Source of the DNA: a virus
IMG/VR virus record: IMGVR_UViG_3300036985_007994
Coordinates: 1 to 21,550 of that record
Reading direction: 5' to 3' (one strand)
DNA length: 21,550 nt
A program made the position numbers and the translations under genes. This document shows, piece after piece, positions 1 through 7,854 of the stretch (the stretch's first letter is position 1; each line of letters starts with the position of its first letter). The notes under the pieces are model-generated. The model ran no database searches and was not told the origin of the DNA. It worked only from the letters and a program-made list of their open reading frames with translations.

Positions 1-13
1 CTTGTCTTAAGTA

Positions 14-379
14 TCACGTTTCATAACGTGTGATCATGATCTTGATATCCCTATCATCTAAACACACGTTTGTCTCGAGGTGTTCAACAATAGTTCGAAT
101 CGATGAATCATCAAGTCTTACTCGAATCGTTCCTTGGATCTTTTTCTTAGGTTCACGCCCGTCAACTTCGATGAGTTTGGCAGAGATAACGATCTCTCTT
201 ATTTCATCAAGAAGTTCTCTTGGTTTTCCATTCCCACGAAGTTTAAACTGTCGTACTGCTTCATCGACCTGATCAAGTACCGCGCGAGGGATCCCGCCAT
301 AACCCAAAACAATGGCAGACGATCTACCAGGAATGCCTCTAGACATTCCAAATCCACGAGTGACGATCCTATTTTCCAA
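14..379 (-). CDS. Conserved-type small phage structural protein (unknown)
   Basis: This 121-aa protein starts at a TTG two bases after the stop of the preceding gene. The N-terminus carries IVTRGFG and, some 15 residues later, IVLGYGG, a Gly-rich pair of motifs that I associate with small proteins in tail gene clusters of phages. That association comes from memory of the family and is not proven here. The rest is mixed alpha/beta and charged (KKKIQGTIRVRLDD), with no membrane segment or enzyme motif. It is the last gene of the tail/fibre run in this window and is probably co-transcribed with the gene before it. TTG is preferred over the internal ATG at M12 because the IVTRGFG motif lies before M12. 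The function is not known. Confidence 0.7.
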   Translation of the reverse strand: MENRIVTRGFGMSRGIPGRSSAIVLGYGGIPRAVLDQVDEAVRQFKLRGNGKPRELLDEIREIVISAKLIEVDGREPKKKIQGTIRVRLDDSSIRTIVEHLETNVCLDDRDIKIMITRYET

Positions 380-381
380 CG

Positions 382-867
382 TTACACTTTCGTTCGTTGA
401 AAGACTGCATCCATTGATGGAATCACAGAATCATCATAAAGATTGAATCGAGCTACTTCAGTAACGTTATCCTCTTTGTAAAACACCATCTGGTTAGCGA
501 TTATGTGCCAACGCCCAAATGATATATCATAAAGCGATCCTAAGGTGCCAGACATCATATTAATGATTCTATGCGTGTCGTTAACGACTGGATTATTCTC
601 TTCTACGTTTGCCTGCTCAACAGCATATGAACGCGTAACAAACGCAGTTCCGGTATCCCACATGACCTGACCACGAAAGCTATCAGGAAATGAAACGTAT
701 GCAGCATAAAGTCCGGATCCGGATATTAGTTGATATACACCTGTTGTTGTTCGAGCAAGAACTGTTGAGCCGGAAACATCTAACAACGTATAACCGACGC
801 CAGTTGAACCAGTTGCATTCGCTCGATTCAATCCAAAATTACAGTTTCTAAGTTGATCTAATGCCAT
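382..867 (-). CDS. Phage tail/baseplate-type structural protein
   Basis: This 161-aa protein starts at an ATG overlapping the stop of the preceding gene (TAATG). The N-terminal part (about 20-75) is a Gly/Ser/Thr-rich beta segment with VGYTLLDVSGSTV. The C-terminal part contains GRWHIIANQMVFYKE followed by FNLYDD, a layout that recurs in small tail-associated proteins of many phages. That points to a virion or tail role, but the exact part of the particle cannot be named. There is no signal peptide or catalytic motif. Its position at the end of a fibre cluster and its coupling by overlap support co-expression with the other tail genes. Confidence 0.75.
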   Translation of the reverse strand: MALDQLRNCNFGLNRANATGSTGVGYTLLDVSGSTVLARTTTGVYQLISGSGLYAAYVSFPDSFRGQVMWDTGTAFVTRSYAVEQANVEENNPVVNDTHRIINMMSGTLGSLYDISFGRWHIIANQMVFYKEDNVTEVARFNLYDDSVIPSMDAVFQRTKV

Positions 868-1526
868 TAAAAATTCATCCCAAAAAACACTGCGTTGGCT
901 GAACCAAATGGATTAAACACTAGCGCCGCGATCGAGTTTGCAGTCCATTGAGCAACGTTGGTCCAACCAACAGTTTCTACGCCAGATGATCCAGTGACAA
1001 TCAAATCAGCGCATGCGCCAGTTCTAAACCCTCCAGACAAATCACAACGTTCTGTCGTGGTAATCGGAACTTGATCTCCATCATTTCCGTGTAATCCACT
1101 TAATCCAACAAAGATCAAATCATTTTTAGTCACTGTTACTGGCATGGAAACTGTGTCAGTATTAAATGCAGATTCAACTGAAGTTGAATATGCTGGCGCA
1201 GCGCTAATGCCAGTGTACGAACATGCCATCAATTTGATATGAAAACAAGCAGTTGTCGCAAGAGAAACGTTAGCAGTACCAACTGCGGGATTTAAAAGAT
1301 ACCAAAGACGAATCATTGTTCCGTCACCGGATGTTGTTTCCGTAATGCCCAATGTCATTGCAGTTCCACCATAAGTTGGGGTCCCAGCGTGATCTGCTAA
1401 CACTGATCCAGCAGTTGCTGCAGCAAGACACAAAACTCGATTATCACCGGCAGCAACTGTATGTGAAATAACAGCTGAGGAAGCTCCTGTATCGATCGAC
1501 GAAGATGATATGAATTCAATTGCCAT
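867..1526 (-). CDS. Beta-sandwich-like tail/adhesin protein
   Basis: This 219-aa protein is rich in Ser, Thr, Ala and Gly and almost free of Lys, with regular alternation typical of beta-sandwich proteins. The segment HTVAAGDNRVLCLAA followed by PTYGGTAMT resembles repeated beta-sandwich modules found in phage and secreted surface proteins. The C-terminus is hydrophobic and aromatic (NAVFFGMNF). It starts at ATG nine bases after the upstream stop with no clear Shine-Dalgarno sequence, so translation may depend on coupling. Its neighbours are fibre proteins, so a role as a decoration or receptor-binding component is inferred. No enzymatic motif was seen. Confidence 0.75.
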   Translation of the reverse strand: MAIEFISSSSIDTGASSAVISHTVAAGDNRVLCLAAATAGSVLADHAGTPTYGGTAMTLGITETTSGDGTMIRLWYLLNPAVGTANVSLATTACFHIKLMACSYTGISAAPAYSTSVESAFNTDTVSMPVTVTKNDLIFVGLSGLHGNDGDQVPITTTERCDLSGGFRTGACADLIVTGSSGVETVGWTNVAQWTANSIAALVFNPFGSANAVFFGMNF

Positions 1527-1534
1527 GATATTTG

Positions 1535-2152
1535 TTATGCAAAATTGAGTGACGCAACTCCAAAATACTGGTTTCCATTGTAATAAAATGAACAGATATC
1601 TGTTTTACCAGACCCACTCGTTAGCGACGGTTGAGCAGCACCAGACCATTTGCAGATTGAGCTCGACGGCCACAAAATTCCATACGGGCCACCACTAGAA
1701 CCTTGAACGATTCGGATGAGATAATTCCCTACGCTTGGTGGGTTTGTGCCAGAAACAAACGACGCTGTAACAGAAGCTGTCAACGTCATAATTTGCTTTT
1801 GTCCTAATGTCCAATTGATCGACGTGTTTCCTCCACAATTTCCGTTGTTGTATTCGCGGTCGAACCCAATCGTTCTTGCAAAAGAAATCGAACTTGACGC
1901 CATGCTAATTCCGAACGACGCCGTTATTGGTCCCCCGCCGACCACAGGTTGCCATTCAACATTATCATTGTCGCGACGGTATAAACCCCCTGACAAGACA
2001 TTCCAGAATAATTCTCCAGGTACAGGGGATGAAGGGAAGCTGCTTCCGGAAGGCGGAACAAACACTCCACCATTCGTTCGATCAAAGGTTATGATCCCAG
2101 TATGTCGTCTATCAGACGAATCATTCAATAAAACCTGTAAAAAGCCTATCAT
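1535..2152 (-). CDS. Tail fibre protein with shared N-terminal module
   Basis: This 205-aa protein has a N-terminal module (about residues 22-66) with GGVFVPPSGSSFP, ELFWN and LYRRDNDN. The module is shared in pattern with the two fibre proteins encoded just upstream (GGVLVIP with ELFWN and LYVRN; GGVLQIP with VYVRN). The C-terminal half has GNYLIRIVQ, ILWPSS, LTSGSGKTDICSFYYNGNQ and a terminal beta strand, a common pattern in phage fibre tips. The start is an ATG overlapping the preceding stop (ATGA), with the strong Shine-Dalgarno GGAGGG at 2157-2162. That site lies inside the last codons of the preceding gene. Likely a fibre or adhesin with an exchangeable tip, by inference. Confidence 0.8.
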   Translation of the reverse strand: MIGFLQVLLNDSSDRRHTGIITFDRTNGGVFVPPSGSSFPSSPVPGELFWNVLSGGLYRRDNDNVEWQPVVGGGPITASFGISMASSSISFARTIGFDREYNNGNCGGNTSINWTLGQKQIMTLTASVTASFVSGTNPPSVGNYLIRIVQGSSGGPYGILWPSSSICKWSGAAQPSLTSGSGKTDICSFYYNGNQYFGVASLNFA

Positions 2153-3282
2153 GAAACCCTCCAGAGTTCTAAAGCTCGACCATACATGCTAGCAGTAGTG
2201 TTTGTCGCCGCAGCTTCTATTGACATATCAAGTGAAAATAACGCGACTGATCCAGTCACTCTGACATATGCAAAACCAGACCTCATATGTCTCTCGTTTG
2301 CGGCGACATCTGATACTTCTTCTACGATATCATAACTAGCAGAATTCAAAATAAAACAACGCGCCCTAAACGACTGCGCCGTAGTATTACAACGATATGT
2401 ATAAGACCAACCTAAGCGATAAATTCCGGCGTCTAAGTTAGACGCCGTCATATTGAGTGCTGACAAATAAGTCGTTGTTGAGTTATGAAAAGGAACAGCA
2501 TAAGATCCGGATACAAACCAAAAGTTTTTTCCGAACCACCCAGTTGAACCAGACGTAACCTGACCTTTTGAATTAACCTGTATGTCGCCATACGTACCGG
2601 CTGTACCAGTATTAGCAAGATCGAGAGTGACTGTTGTTCCAGCACCACCGTCAGTCAATGTTAAACTGCTACCAGATGTTGTCAGCACACGTTCGTTTGG
2701 TAAAGAAGCCGTAGCGCTCAAAAGAACATATGTAGCATTCGAATCAGCGCTGCTAGCGCCCGCAGAAGAACTGATTATGATCTGACCATTTGATTGTGAC
2801 ATGACTGCAATGCCAGTCCCAGCAACCAAATAAGACAGGTTTGGCCCAACACGTTGCAATGATCCACTAAGACCAGCTGATGCAGACACTGGACCAGTGA
2901 ATAAACTTCCCGTAATCGTTGCGACAACGTTATCATTTACACCGACAGTAACAGTTGAACCCCCGTCAGTTATACGAACTCCTGTTCCGGCAGTAAGCAC
3001 GCGTTCGTTTGGCAAAGATCCAGTTGCATTTAAGGTAACGTAACTTGCATTTGAATCAATTCCAGACAGACCTATCCACGATGTATTCGTTTCATTACGT
3101 ACGTAAAGAACGCCAGAAAGTGAATTCCAAAACAATTCACGAGCAAACGTTGCCGTTGGAAACAAATTGCCACCAGGAATGACTAACACTCCGCCTAAGC
3201 TACGACTAAATTCATGTCTTCCGGAAACAACGCGAGTCGAAGAATCGCCGATAAAGAGATTGTAAACACCTAAACCACTCAT
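2149..3282 (-). CDS. Tail fibre protein, paralogue A
   Basis: This 377-aa protein is a low-complexity beta-rich fibre. After an N-terminal module (GGVLVIPGG, ELFWNSLSG, LYVRN) it has two copies of a repeat of the form LPNERVLT followed by LTDGG and TVTL/TVGV (about residues 85-120 and 190-225). Between them lies SASAGLSGSLQRVGPNLSYL. The C-terminal ~100 residues (from TASNLDAGIYRLGWSYTYR to ALELWRVS) are closely matched by the next gene upstream, at well over half identity by eye, so the two arose by duplication. GGAAGG at 3291-3296, inside the 3' end of the paralogue, provides the ribosome-binding site. Likely a trimeric fibre or receptor-binding protein. Confidence 0.85.
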   Translation of the reverse strand: MSGLGVYNLFIGDSSTRVVSGRHEFSRSLGGVLVIPGGNLFPTATFARELFWNSLSGVLYVRNETNTSWIGLSGIDSNASYVTLNATGSLPNERVLTAGTGVRITDGGSTVTVGVNDNVVATITGSLFTGPVSASAGLSGSLQRVGPNLSYLVAGTGIAVMSQSNGQIIISSSAGASSADSNATYVLLSATASLPNERVLTTSGSSLTLTDGGAGTTVTLDLANTGTAGTYGDIQVNSKGQVTSGSTGWFGKNFWFVSGSYAVPFHNSTTTYLSALNMTASNLDAGIYRLGWSYTYRCNTTAQSFRARCFILNSASYDIVEEVSDVAANERHMRSGFAYVRVTGSVALFSLDMSIEAAATNTTASMYGRALELWRVS

Positions 3283-4410
3283 TCAAGAAACCTTCCAGAG
3301 CTCTAGGGCTCGGTCTAAAATGTGTAATGCCGTAGTACCGGTTTCATTCGATATGTCTAACGAAAATATGCCAGTTGAACCAGTCACTGTGACATATGCA
3401 TATCCGCTACGCATATGTCTCTCGTTTGCTCCGACATCTGATACTTCTTCTACGGTATCATAACTCGCAGAACCATAGATCACGCAACGTGCTCGGAATG
3501 ATACTGCGTTTGAAAGGTTACGATACGTATAAGACCATCCAAAACGGTAAATTCCAACATCAAGATTTGACGCTGTTAATGCGATAGCTGACAAATAGTT
3601 CGCTGACGCATTTGAAAAAGCTTGAGCTGCTGAACCGGTGATAAACCAAAAATCTGAACCAAATGGCGCAAGAGTTCCTGATGTAACTTGACCTTTTGAA
3701 TTAACTAGTACGCCACGCCCATGGTAGATATTGGCAGAACCGGTGTTAGCGATGTCAAGAGTGACCGTTGAACCGGCACCTCCATCTGTGAGCGACAAAC
3801 TACTGCCAGACGCAGTCAACACACGGTCATTTGGAATATTGGTATTATCCTGAAGAACAATGTAACTTGAATTAACATCAGCACCGGTGCTACCGGTGAT
3901 AACAGTTCCAGTAATCGTTACTTGCCCAACGGAGTTAGTAGTTAGCGTAATGTTATTACCGGCTAGCAAATAAGGAAGATTTGGCCCAATTTGCTGCAAC
4001 GATCCACTTAATCCAGCGGACGCTGACACTAGACCGGAAAATGTACTTCCCGACAGCATTGCTATAACGGCGTTATGCGCTGAGACAGTGATCGTTGAAC
4101 CTGGACCGCCGTCAGTCATTAAAAATCCCAGACCGGTAAGTGCCCTAGCTGAAATCGAACTAGTAGCTGAAGTTACAATGAATTTCCCGCCACCAATTAG
4201 ATTCCAATTCGTGTTCGCGGCGTTACGTACATAAACTGCGTCAGATCCTGAGTAAAAAAGGATCTCTTGCCCAACTGATGAACCAGTGAAAAGCGATCCG
4301 GAAGATGGAATTTGCAACACACCACCTGCAAAATGATCATACGACCACATGCCCGAAATGAGCTTGTCTTCGTTTTCATCGTAATCAATGATGATGTAAT
4401 TCTTCATCAA
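3283..4410 (-). CDS. Tail fibre protein, paralogue B
   Basis: This 375-aa protein is a paralogue of the fibre protein that follows it. Both share the GGVLQIP/GGVLVIP N-terminal module, the SASAGLSGSLQxxGPNLxYLxAG block, a VLTASGSSLSLTDGGAGSTVTL repeat split over about residues 195-220, and a ~100-residue C-terminal domain containing EEVSDVGANERHMRSG. The ATG overlaps the preceding stop (ATGA). Differences between the two are concentrated in the middle and near the C-terminal loops (for example TGTTALHILD against AATNTTASMYG). This fits diversification of surface loops after duplication. A fibre role is inferred from composition and context, and the receptor is unknown. Confidence 0.85.
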   Translation of the reverse strand: MMKNYIIIDYDENEDKLISGMWSYDHFAGGVLQIPSSGSLFTGSSVGQEILFYSGSDAVYVRNAANTNWNLIGGGKFIVTSATSSISARALTGLGFLMTDGGPGSTITVSAHNAVIAMLSGSTFSGLVSASAGLSGSLQQIGPNLPYLLAGNNITLTTNSVGQVTITGTVITGSTGADVNSSYIVLQDNTNIPNDRVLTASGSSLSLTDGGAGSTVTLDIANTGSANIYHGRGVLVNSKGQVTSGTLAPFGSDFWFITGSAAQAFSNASANYLSAIALTASNLDVGIYRFGWSYTYRNLSNAVSFRARCVIYGSASYDTVEEVSDVGANERHMRSGYAYVTVTGSTGIFSLDISNETGTTALHILDRALELWKVS

Positions 4411-4880
4411 CCACTCTTCGTTCGTGTTATTGAAGTCACACGATTCTGTGCGTTATACGTTGGTACCTCAGTGACTGTGTAGCGTAAACTACCGGTAGAA
4501 TCAAATTGTGACGATGTCATTGCGGTTACCAAATTGTTTGTTGAACCACTGTATTGCAGATCAAATTGCTGAACTTTTCGATCTAGACTTGAATTTCTCC
4601 ACACAACGTATTGCGATAAACGACCTTGACTGTCATAAGTCGTTTGATCATACGAAGATGACACAATATCATGAACTAACGTGAATTCAACTTCATGTTC
4701 TGTCGACGATAAACCAAGTTTTTTGACAACGTTTTCTTCCATGAAGAAAAATCCGCTACCGGAAACAGTTCCAGATGAATAAAGCACCTGACCGTTTTGC
4801 GTTGGCAGCGATGACGTAAGGATGAAAAGAACATCCTCTTCTTGTCTCTGCCCAGGAAATGAATCAGGCGTTCTTGCCAC
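4407..4880 (-). CDS. Phage structural protein, fibre-cluster (unknown)
   Basis: This 157-aa protein begins MARTPDSFPGQRQEEDVLF and contains NGQVLYSSG followed by GFFFMEENVVKKLG. A MARTPDS-type start recurs in phage tail-region proteins as far as I remember, but no function is attached to it. The C-terminal half has repeated YDSQGRLSQYV, FDSTGSLRYTV and YNAQNRVTSI segments, which resemble short YD-like beta hairpin repeats. The start overlaps the 3' end of the preceding coiled-coil protein by 17 bases, so the two are probably translationally coupled. Likely a virion tail component. Confidence 0.75.
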   Translation of the reverse strand: MARTPDSFPGQRQEEDVLFILTSSLPTQNGQVLYSSGTVSGSGFFFMEENVVKKLGLSSTEHEVEFTLVHDIVSSSYDQTTYDSQGRLSQYVVWRNSSLDRKVQQFDLQYSGSTNNLVTAMTSSQFDSTGSLRYTVTEVPTYNAQNRVTSITRTKSG

Positions 4881-5367
4881 TTGTTACTTTCTTACGTTGA
4901 CGAGTTTTTGCTACACTTAATTCTTCAGGTTCACCGGGATGAGCCCCAATTGGACGTTCAATTGGATTTTTTTGAGGTTGTTCTTCATATTGACGCTGAA
5001 GAAGTTCTTTTTCTTTTTCTTCATCAAACAATCGTTTGATTGAAGCTACTGCTTGTTTAACGCCTTCAGAGGCACCAACAGCTTGAAGACGTTTCATTTC
5101 GCAATCGTTGTACAATTGTTTAACCAAATCAATGCAACGATTAATGTATGTCTTTCCGTACTCTGCCTCTTTGATTGGTATCTTTGCTGTGTTCAATTCA
5201 TGCAGCATCGATTCCCTGTAGGTTTCAAGTGTACGTCCTGACATCAAGAACGCTTTCTTCATTGCTTCAAGATCTTTTGCTTCTCGTTCATATGATTCAG
5301 CTAGGTGTTCAATCTTTGTGCCAATTACAAAGATCCCACTAGCTTTACCAGACTGAAAATCTGACAT
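4864..5367 (-). CDS. Coiled-coil phage protein (unknown)
   Basis: This 167-aa protein is highly charged and almost entirely helical up to about residue 130, with heptad-like Leu/Ile spacing (for example HLAESYEREAKDLEAMKKAF and IKRLFDEEKEKELLQ). The tail is Pro/Glu/Lys-rich and disordered. It could be an assembly chaperone or a linker between tail parts, but nothing in the sequence decides this. The ATG is exactly 7 bases downstream of a TATAAT box, and there is no Shine-Dalgarno sequence, so this gene seems to open a new transcript with little or no leader. The following 157-aa gene overlaps its end. Confidence 0.8.
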   Translation of the reverse strand: MSDFQSGKASGIFVIGTKIEHLAESYEREAKDLEAMKKAFLMSGRTLETYRESMLHELNTAKIPIKEAEYGKTYINRCIDLVKQLYNDCEMKRLQAVGASEGVKQAVASIKRLFDEEKEKELLQRQYEEQPQKNPIERPIGAHPGEPEELSVAKTRQRKKVTSGKNA

Positions 5368-5380
5368 GTGGATGATTATA
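5365..5380 (-). promoter_or_regulatory. Leaderless-type promoter: TATAAT, 7 nt, ATG
   Basis: On the minus strand TATAAT (5375-5380) is followed by CATCCAC and then the ATG of the 167-aa gene. No Shine-Dalgarno sequence fits in the 7-base gap and no good -35 hexamer is visible upstream. The same spacing occurs before three other genes in the window. It is a predicted promoter only. Confidence 0.55.
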
Positions 5381-5402
5381 CACCCACACGCAAACTTAGC
5401 TA

Positions 5403-7004
5403 TTAACCATGAACAACAACTGAAATCTGTGAACCTGATCGAACAATGAATGGGAATCTAAGATCACCGCTCGAAGGTGATGTTCCGGGATACACGTCAT
5501 TCGGATCACCAGATGTCAAACCTGGTAAGAGAAGAACACCATTCAAGTAAATGTCAAGATCGCGGCGGAAGTTCTTACCAAGGTATGATCCAAGAGCAAC
5601 ATCTAGATTCGTTGGGAACGTTACGTTTGTGTCGGCAGCCACGTTAGTAGAAACGCCAGAAGTAAATCTTGTTCGCTTAACTGTACCAGAAAGCGACTGT
5701 GACATAAAGTTAAAAGCACCCAAAATACTTGATACGCCGTAACCAGTCGTAAACGTATTCCATTCGATTGTCGACGTCGACATCGGAATCAACCCGCCGG
5801 TATAGTTCGATGTTGAACCATAGTAATCAGCAAAGTTAAGTCTTGAACCGCCTGAAAGCAAAAGGTTACTTCCGGAAAGTGTATGAACAGTGCCCGATAT
5901 CACGCCAACATTTACAGGCGACGCGCTTGACGTTGCAAACGTGGCGCCTAACTGGAATGTTGATGGTGAAGAAGAAGACACTGCGAATCGATCGACTGCA
6001 ACAGACAATGTGTCGCCTGTATCACTACTTGCCAAACTCCAAAGTTCTTTCGTACCTGAAAGGAACGTCCATGCAAAACCAGCTGCAATACGAATCGAGA
6101 TGTTTTGATCTTGGGAAACGATACCTGTTTGGTTGTCAATTGCACGATCTAATGTGATATCAACTAGCGCTGCACCGCCGCCTCCTCCACCTGAACTATC
6201 AGGTACGTCAAGGAAAACTGTATTGCTTAGATAAGCATCTTCCGGAAGACCGTCTAACGCAGTTCTACGAATATATGAGTACGTATATGATCTTCCACCA
6301 ACAGATGCAGCTGCGGTTGCTACAAAAGAAGATGTTTGATTGATAACCACTTCATTTACGAACGAAATTTGCGTACGAGCAGTCGAGTCATTAAATGAAC
6401 CACCTGTCAAAGCGCCAGATTGAACCTGTAACAAACCGTATACGTCGCGACCGCCTGATGCTGTCACGTGATGGCCGGTGTATGCGTCTCGTAAGATGAC
6501 TAAATTCTTAGGCGTTAAGACAGTTGAACCTGACGCAACTGCAAGACTATGTGAACCGTACGTACCTTCCGATGCACTAAGAGCAGCAACAATCGTTCCG
6601 GTTAACGTAGGAATTGACAATAACGGGTGATACACAACGGCATGGTTAGCTGGTGATGTTCCTAATGAAGTTGAAAGCAATGCAAAATTGCTTCCAGTTG
6701 CAACGAAAATAATGTTTAGATTTTGTGAACGGAAGAGAAAACGCTTCTGTTCAAGATCTGTTAAATCTGTGTTGATCGTATTTAAGCCGCGCGCGGAGTT
6801 AGTACCTGACGGCGCCGTGATCGCATCGTACCAAGAACCGGAAACGCCTGCCCAAAGAACTTTTCGAATCTGTGACCTGATTGCATTTAAATCAGATTGA
6901 AGTGACGTAGATGTTGATTGAAGCGTTGAACCAGCAGCTAACGTATCATCAAACTGCTCGGTAACAAAAACCTGATTCGGTTGTGAAATGAATGTTCGCG
7001 CCAT
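5403..7004 (-). CDS. Large tail/virion structural protein
   Basis: This 533-aa protein has a helical N-terminal ~60 residues (DDTLAAGSTLQSTSTSLQSDLNAIRSQIRKVLWAG split by turns), then a long Ser/Thr/Gly-rich beta region with a poly-Gly linker near residue 270. The C-terminal ~50 residues hold DLDIYLNGVLLLPG and a terminal ISVVVHG strand. This is the same type of LNGxLLxxG element found twice in the next gene. The element is typical of phage tail-fibre and neck-appendage proteins, so a virion role is likely. Expression may begin near GATAAT, 10 bases before the ATG, as no Shine-Dalgarno sequence is seen. It is followed closely by the coiled-coil gene's absence of overlap (35-base gap), which holds the next promoter. 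Confidence 0.8.
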   Translation of the reverse strand: MARTFISQPNQVFVTEQFDDTLAAGSTLQSTSTSLQSDLNAIRSQIRKVLWAGVSGSWYDAITAPSGTNSARGLNTINTDLTDLEQKRFLFRSQNLNIIFVATGSNFALLSTSLGTSPANHAVVYHPLLSIPTLTGTIVAALSASEGTYGSHSLAVASGSTVLTPKNLVILRDAYTGHHVTASGGRDVYGLLQVQSGALTGGSFNDSTARTQISFVNEVVINQTSSFVATAAASVGGRSYTYSYIRRTALDGLPEDAYLSNTVFLDVPDSSGGGGGGAALVDITLDRAIDNQTGIVSQDQNISIRIAAGFAWTFLSGTKELWSLASSDTGDTLSVAVDRFAVSSSSPSTFQLGATFATSSASPVNVGVISGTVHTLSGSNLLLSGGSRLNFADYYGSTSNYTGGLIPMSTSTIEWNTFTTGYGVSSILGAFNFMSQSLSGTVKRTRFTSGVSTNVAADTNVTFPTNLDVALGSYLGKNFRRDLDIYLNGVLLLPGLTSGDPNDVYPGTSPSSGDLRFPFIVRSGSQISVVVHG

Positions 7005-7025
7005 GGCTGCGATAATTATCCGGAA

Positions 7026-7739
7026 TCAATAGGGATACGTTGCAAACACGTTACTACCTGATCGATATCCGTAATTCATACGAATAGTATTGGCACTAAC
7101 CATCACGTAATCTGAACCGGTTCCCTGTTTGAGCAACACACCATTAACGTAAAACATTAACGATGACAATGGTGAAGGAACATTTGCTAACACGAAATCA
7201 GTATTCACACCATCAACATCACCTGTTGGAAGTTCCATCCAAGAAATTAATTGAGCAGACCCAGTTAATACGTAAGGATACGTTGCTGTGATATTGCTTC
7301 CGGACGTATACGATCCTAGCAACGACACAACCGTCGAACTCGACATCACATAGTCAGAGCTTAAACCTTGTTGCATCAACAGACCGTTGATGAACAACAT
7401 CAACGTAGATGAAGGAAACGGTGCGTTTGATAACGTAAAATCAGTATTTACGCCGTCGACAGAACCAGACAACGCTTCCATCCACATTGTTCGAGTTGTA
7501 GAAGAACCGCCACTGCCTCCCCCGGTCGAAGATATCGTAAGGTTTCCGCCGGGACCTGAATCAACGATTAATATGTTCGAACCAGCTACAAGTTTTCGTG
7601 CAGAAGGTGGTACGGGGCCTGATACGCCAGACACTAACAACCATGGTGAATTATTAACGTATGAATCTATTTGGGTATGTCCAACAGATCCAACGTTGTC
7701 TAACTCACCATGGTCAGTGACTACTCGAATTGCCGTCAT
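7026..7739 (-). CDS. Virion protein with two tandem LNG-type repeats
   Basis: In this 237-aa protein the N-terminal ~80 residues contain ARKLVAGSNILIVDSG and LTISSTGGGSGGSS, a fibre-like beta element ending in a flexible linker. Residues 86-156 and 167-237 are two copies of one domain. Each has WMELP/WMEAL, DGVNTDF, a FINGLLMQQG or YVNGVLLKQG strand, SDYVM and a closing ATYPY. The same FxLNGxLL element ends the 533-aa neighbour. Likely a tail appendage or adaptor, by inference. The ATG has a weak GGA Shine-Dalgarno sequence and lies 17 bases downstream of a TATAAT box set in a palindrome. Confidence 0.8.
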   Translation of the reverse strand: MTAIRVVTDHGELDNVGSVGHTQIDSYVNNSPWLLVSGVSGPVPPSARKLVAGSNILIVDSGPGGNLTISSTGGGSGGSSTTRTMWMEALSGSVDGVNTDFTLSNAPFPSSTLMLFINGLLMQQGLSSDYVMSSSTVVSLLGSYTSGSNITATYPYVLTGSAQLISWMELPTGDVDGVNTDFVLANVPSPLSSLMFYVNGVLLKQGTGSDYVMVSANTIRMNYGYRSGSNVFATYPY

Positions 7740-7752
7740 TCACATTCCATCA

Positions 7753-7767
7753 TGCGATTATATCGCA
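7753..7767 (-). promoter_or_regulatory. Perfect palindrome over a TATAAT box
   Basis: The sequence TGCGAT-ATA-ATCGCA (minus strand) is a 6-bp inverted repeat with a 3-base centre. It contains TATAAT at 7757-7762, 17 bases before the ATG of the 237-aa gene and 88 bases beyond the endolysin stop. The layout would suit a promoter with an overlapping operator, but no regulator is known here and no -35 box is clear. Confidence 0.4.
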
Positions 7768-7770
7768 CAA

Positions 7771-7795
7771 GACGCATCGCGGCATGTGTCTTTTT
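7771..7795 (+). terminator. Possible plus-strand terminator hairpin
   Basis: On the plus strand GACGCAT and ATGTGTC form a 7-bp stem (one G-U) around CGCGGC, followed by TTTTT. Read on the minus strand the same arms have one mismatch and the A-tract precedes the stem, so it would not terminate the leftward genes. No plus-strand gene is seen, so any role would be in stopping antisense transcripts. The 115-base gap at 7740-7854 otherwise holds only the palindrome. Confidence 0.3.
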
Positions 7796-7854
7796 AGCAC
7801 CCATGGCAAACGTTAAATAGCTCCGGCAAACAAATCGTTGCCTTTGCGTTTAAA

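Noticed and set aside
5550-6160. Plus-strand frames opposite the 533-aa gene
   Set aside because: They have no ribosome site or recognisable motif, and the minus-strand frame is long and coherent.
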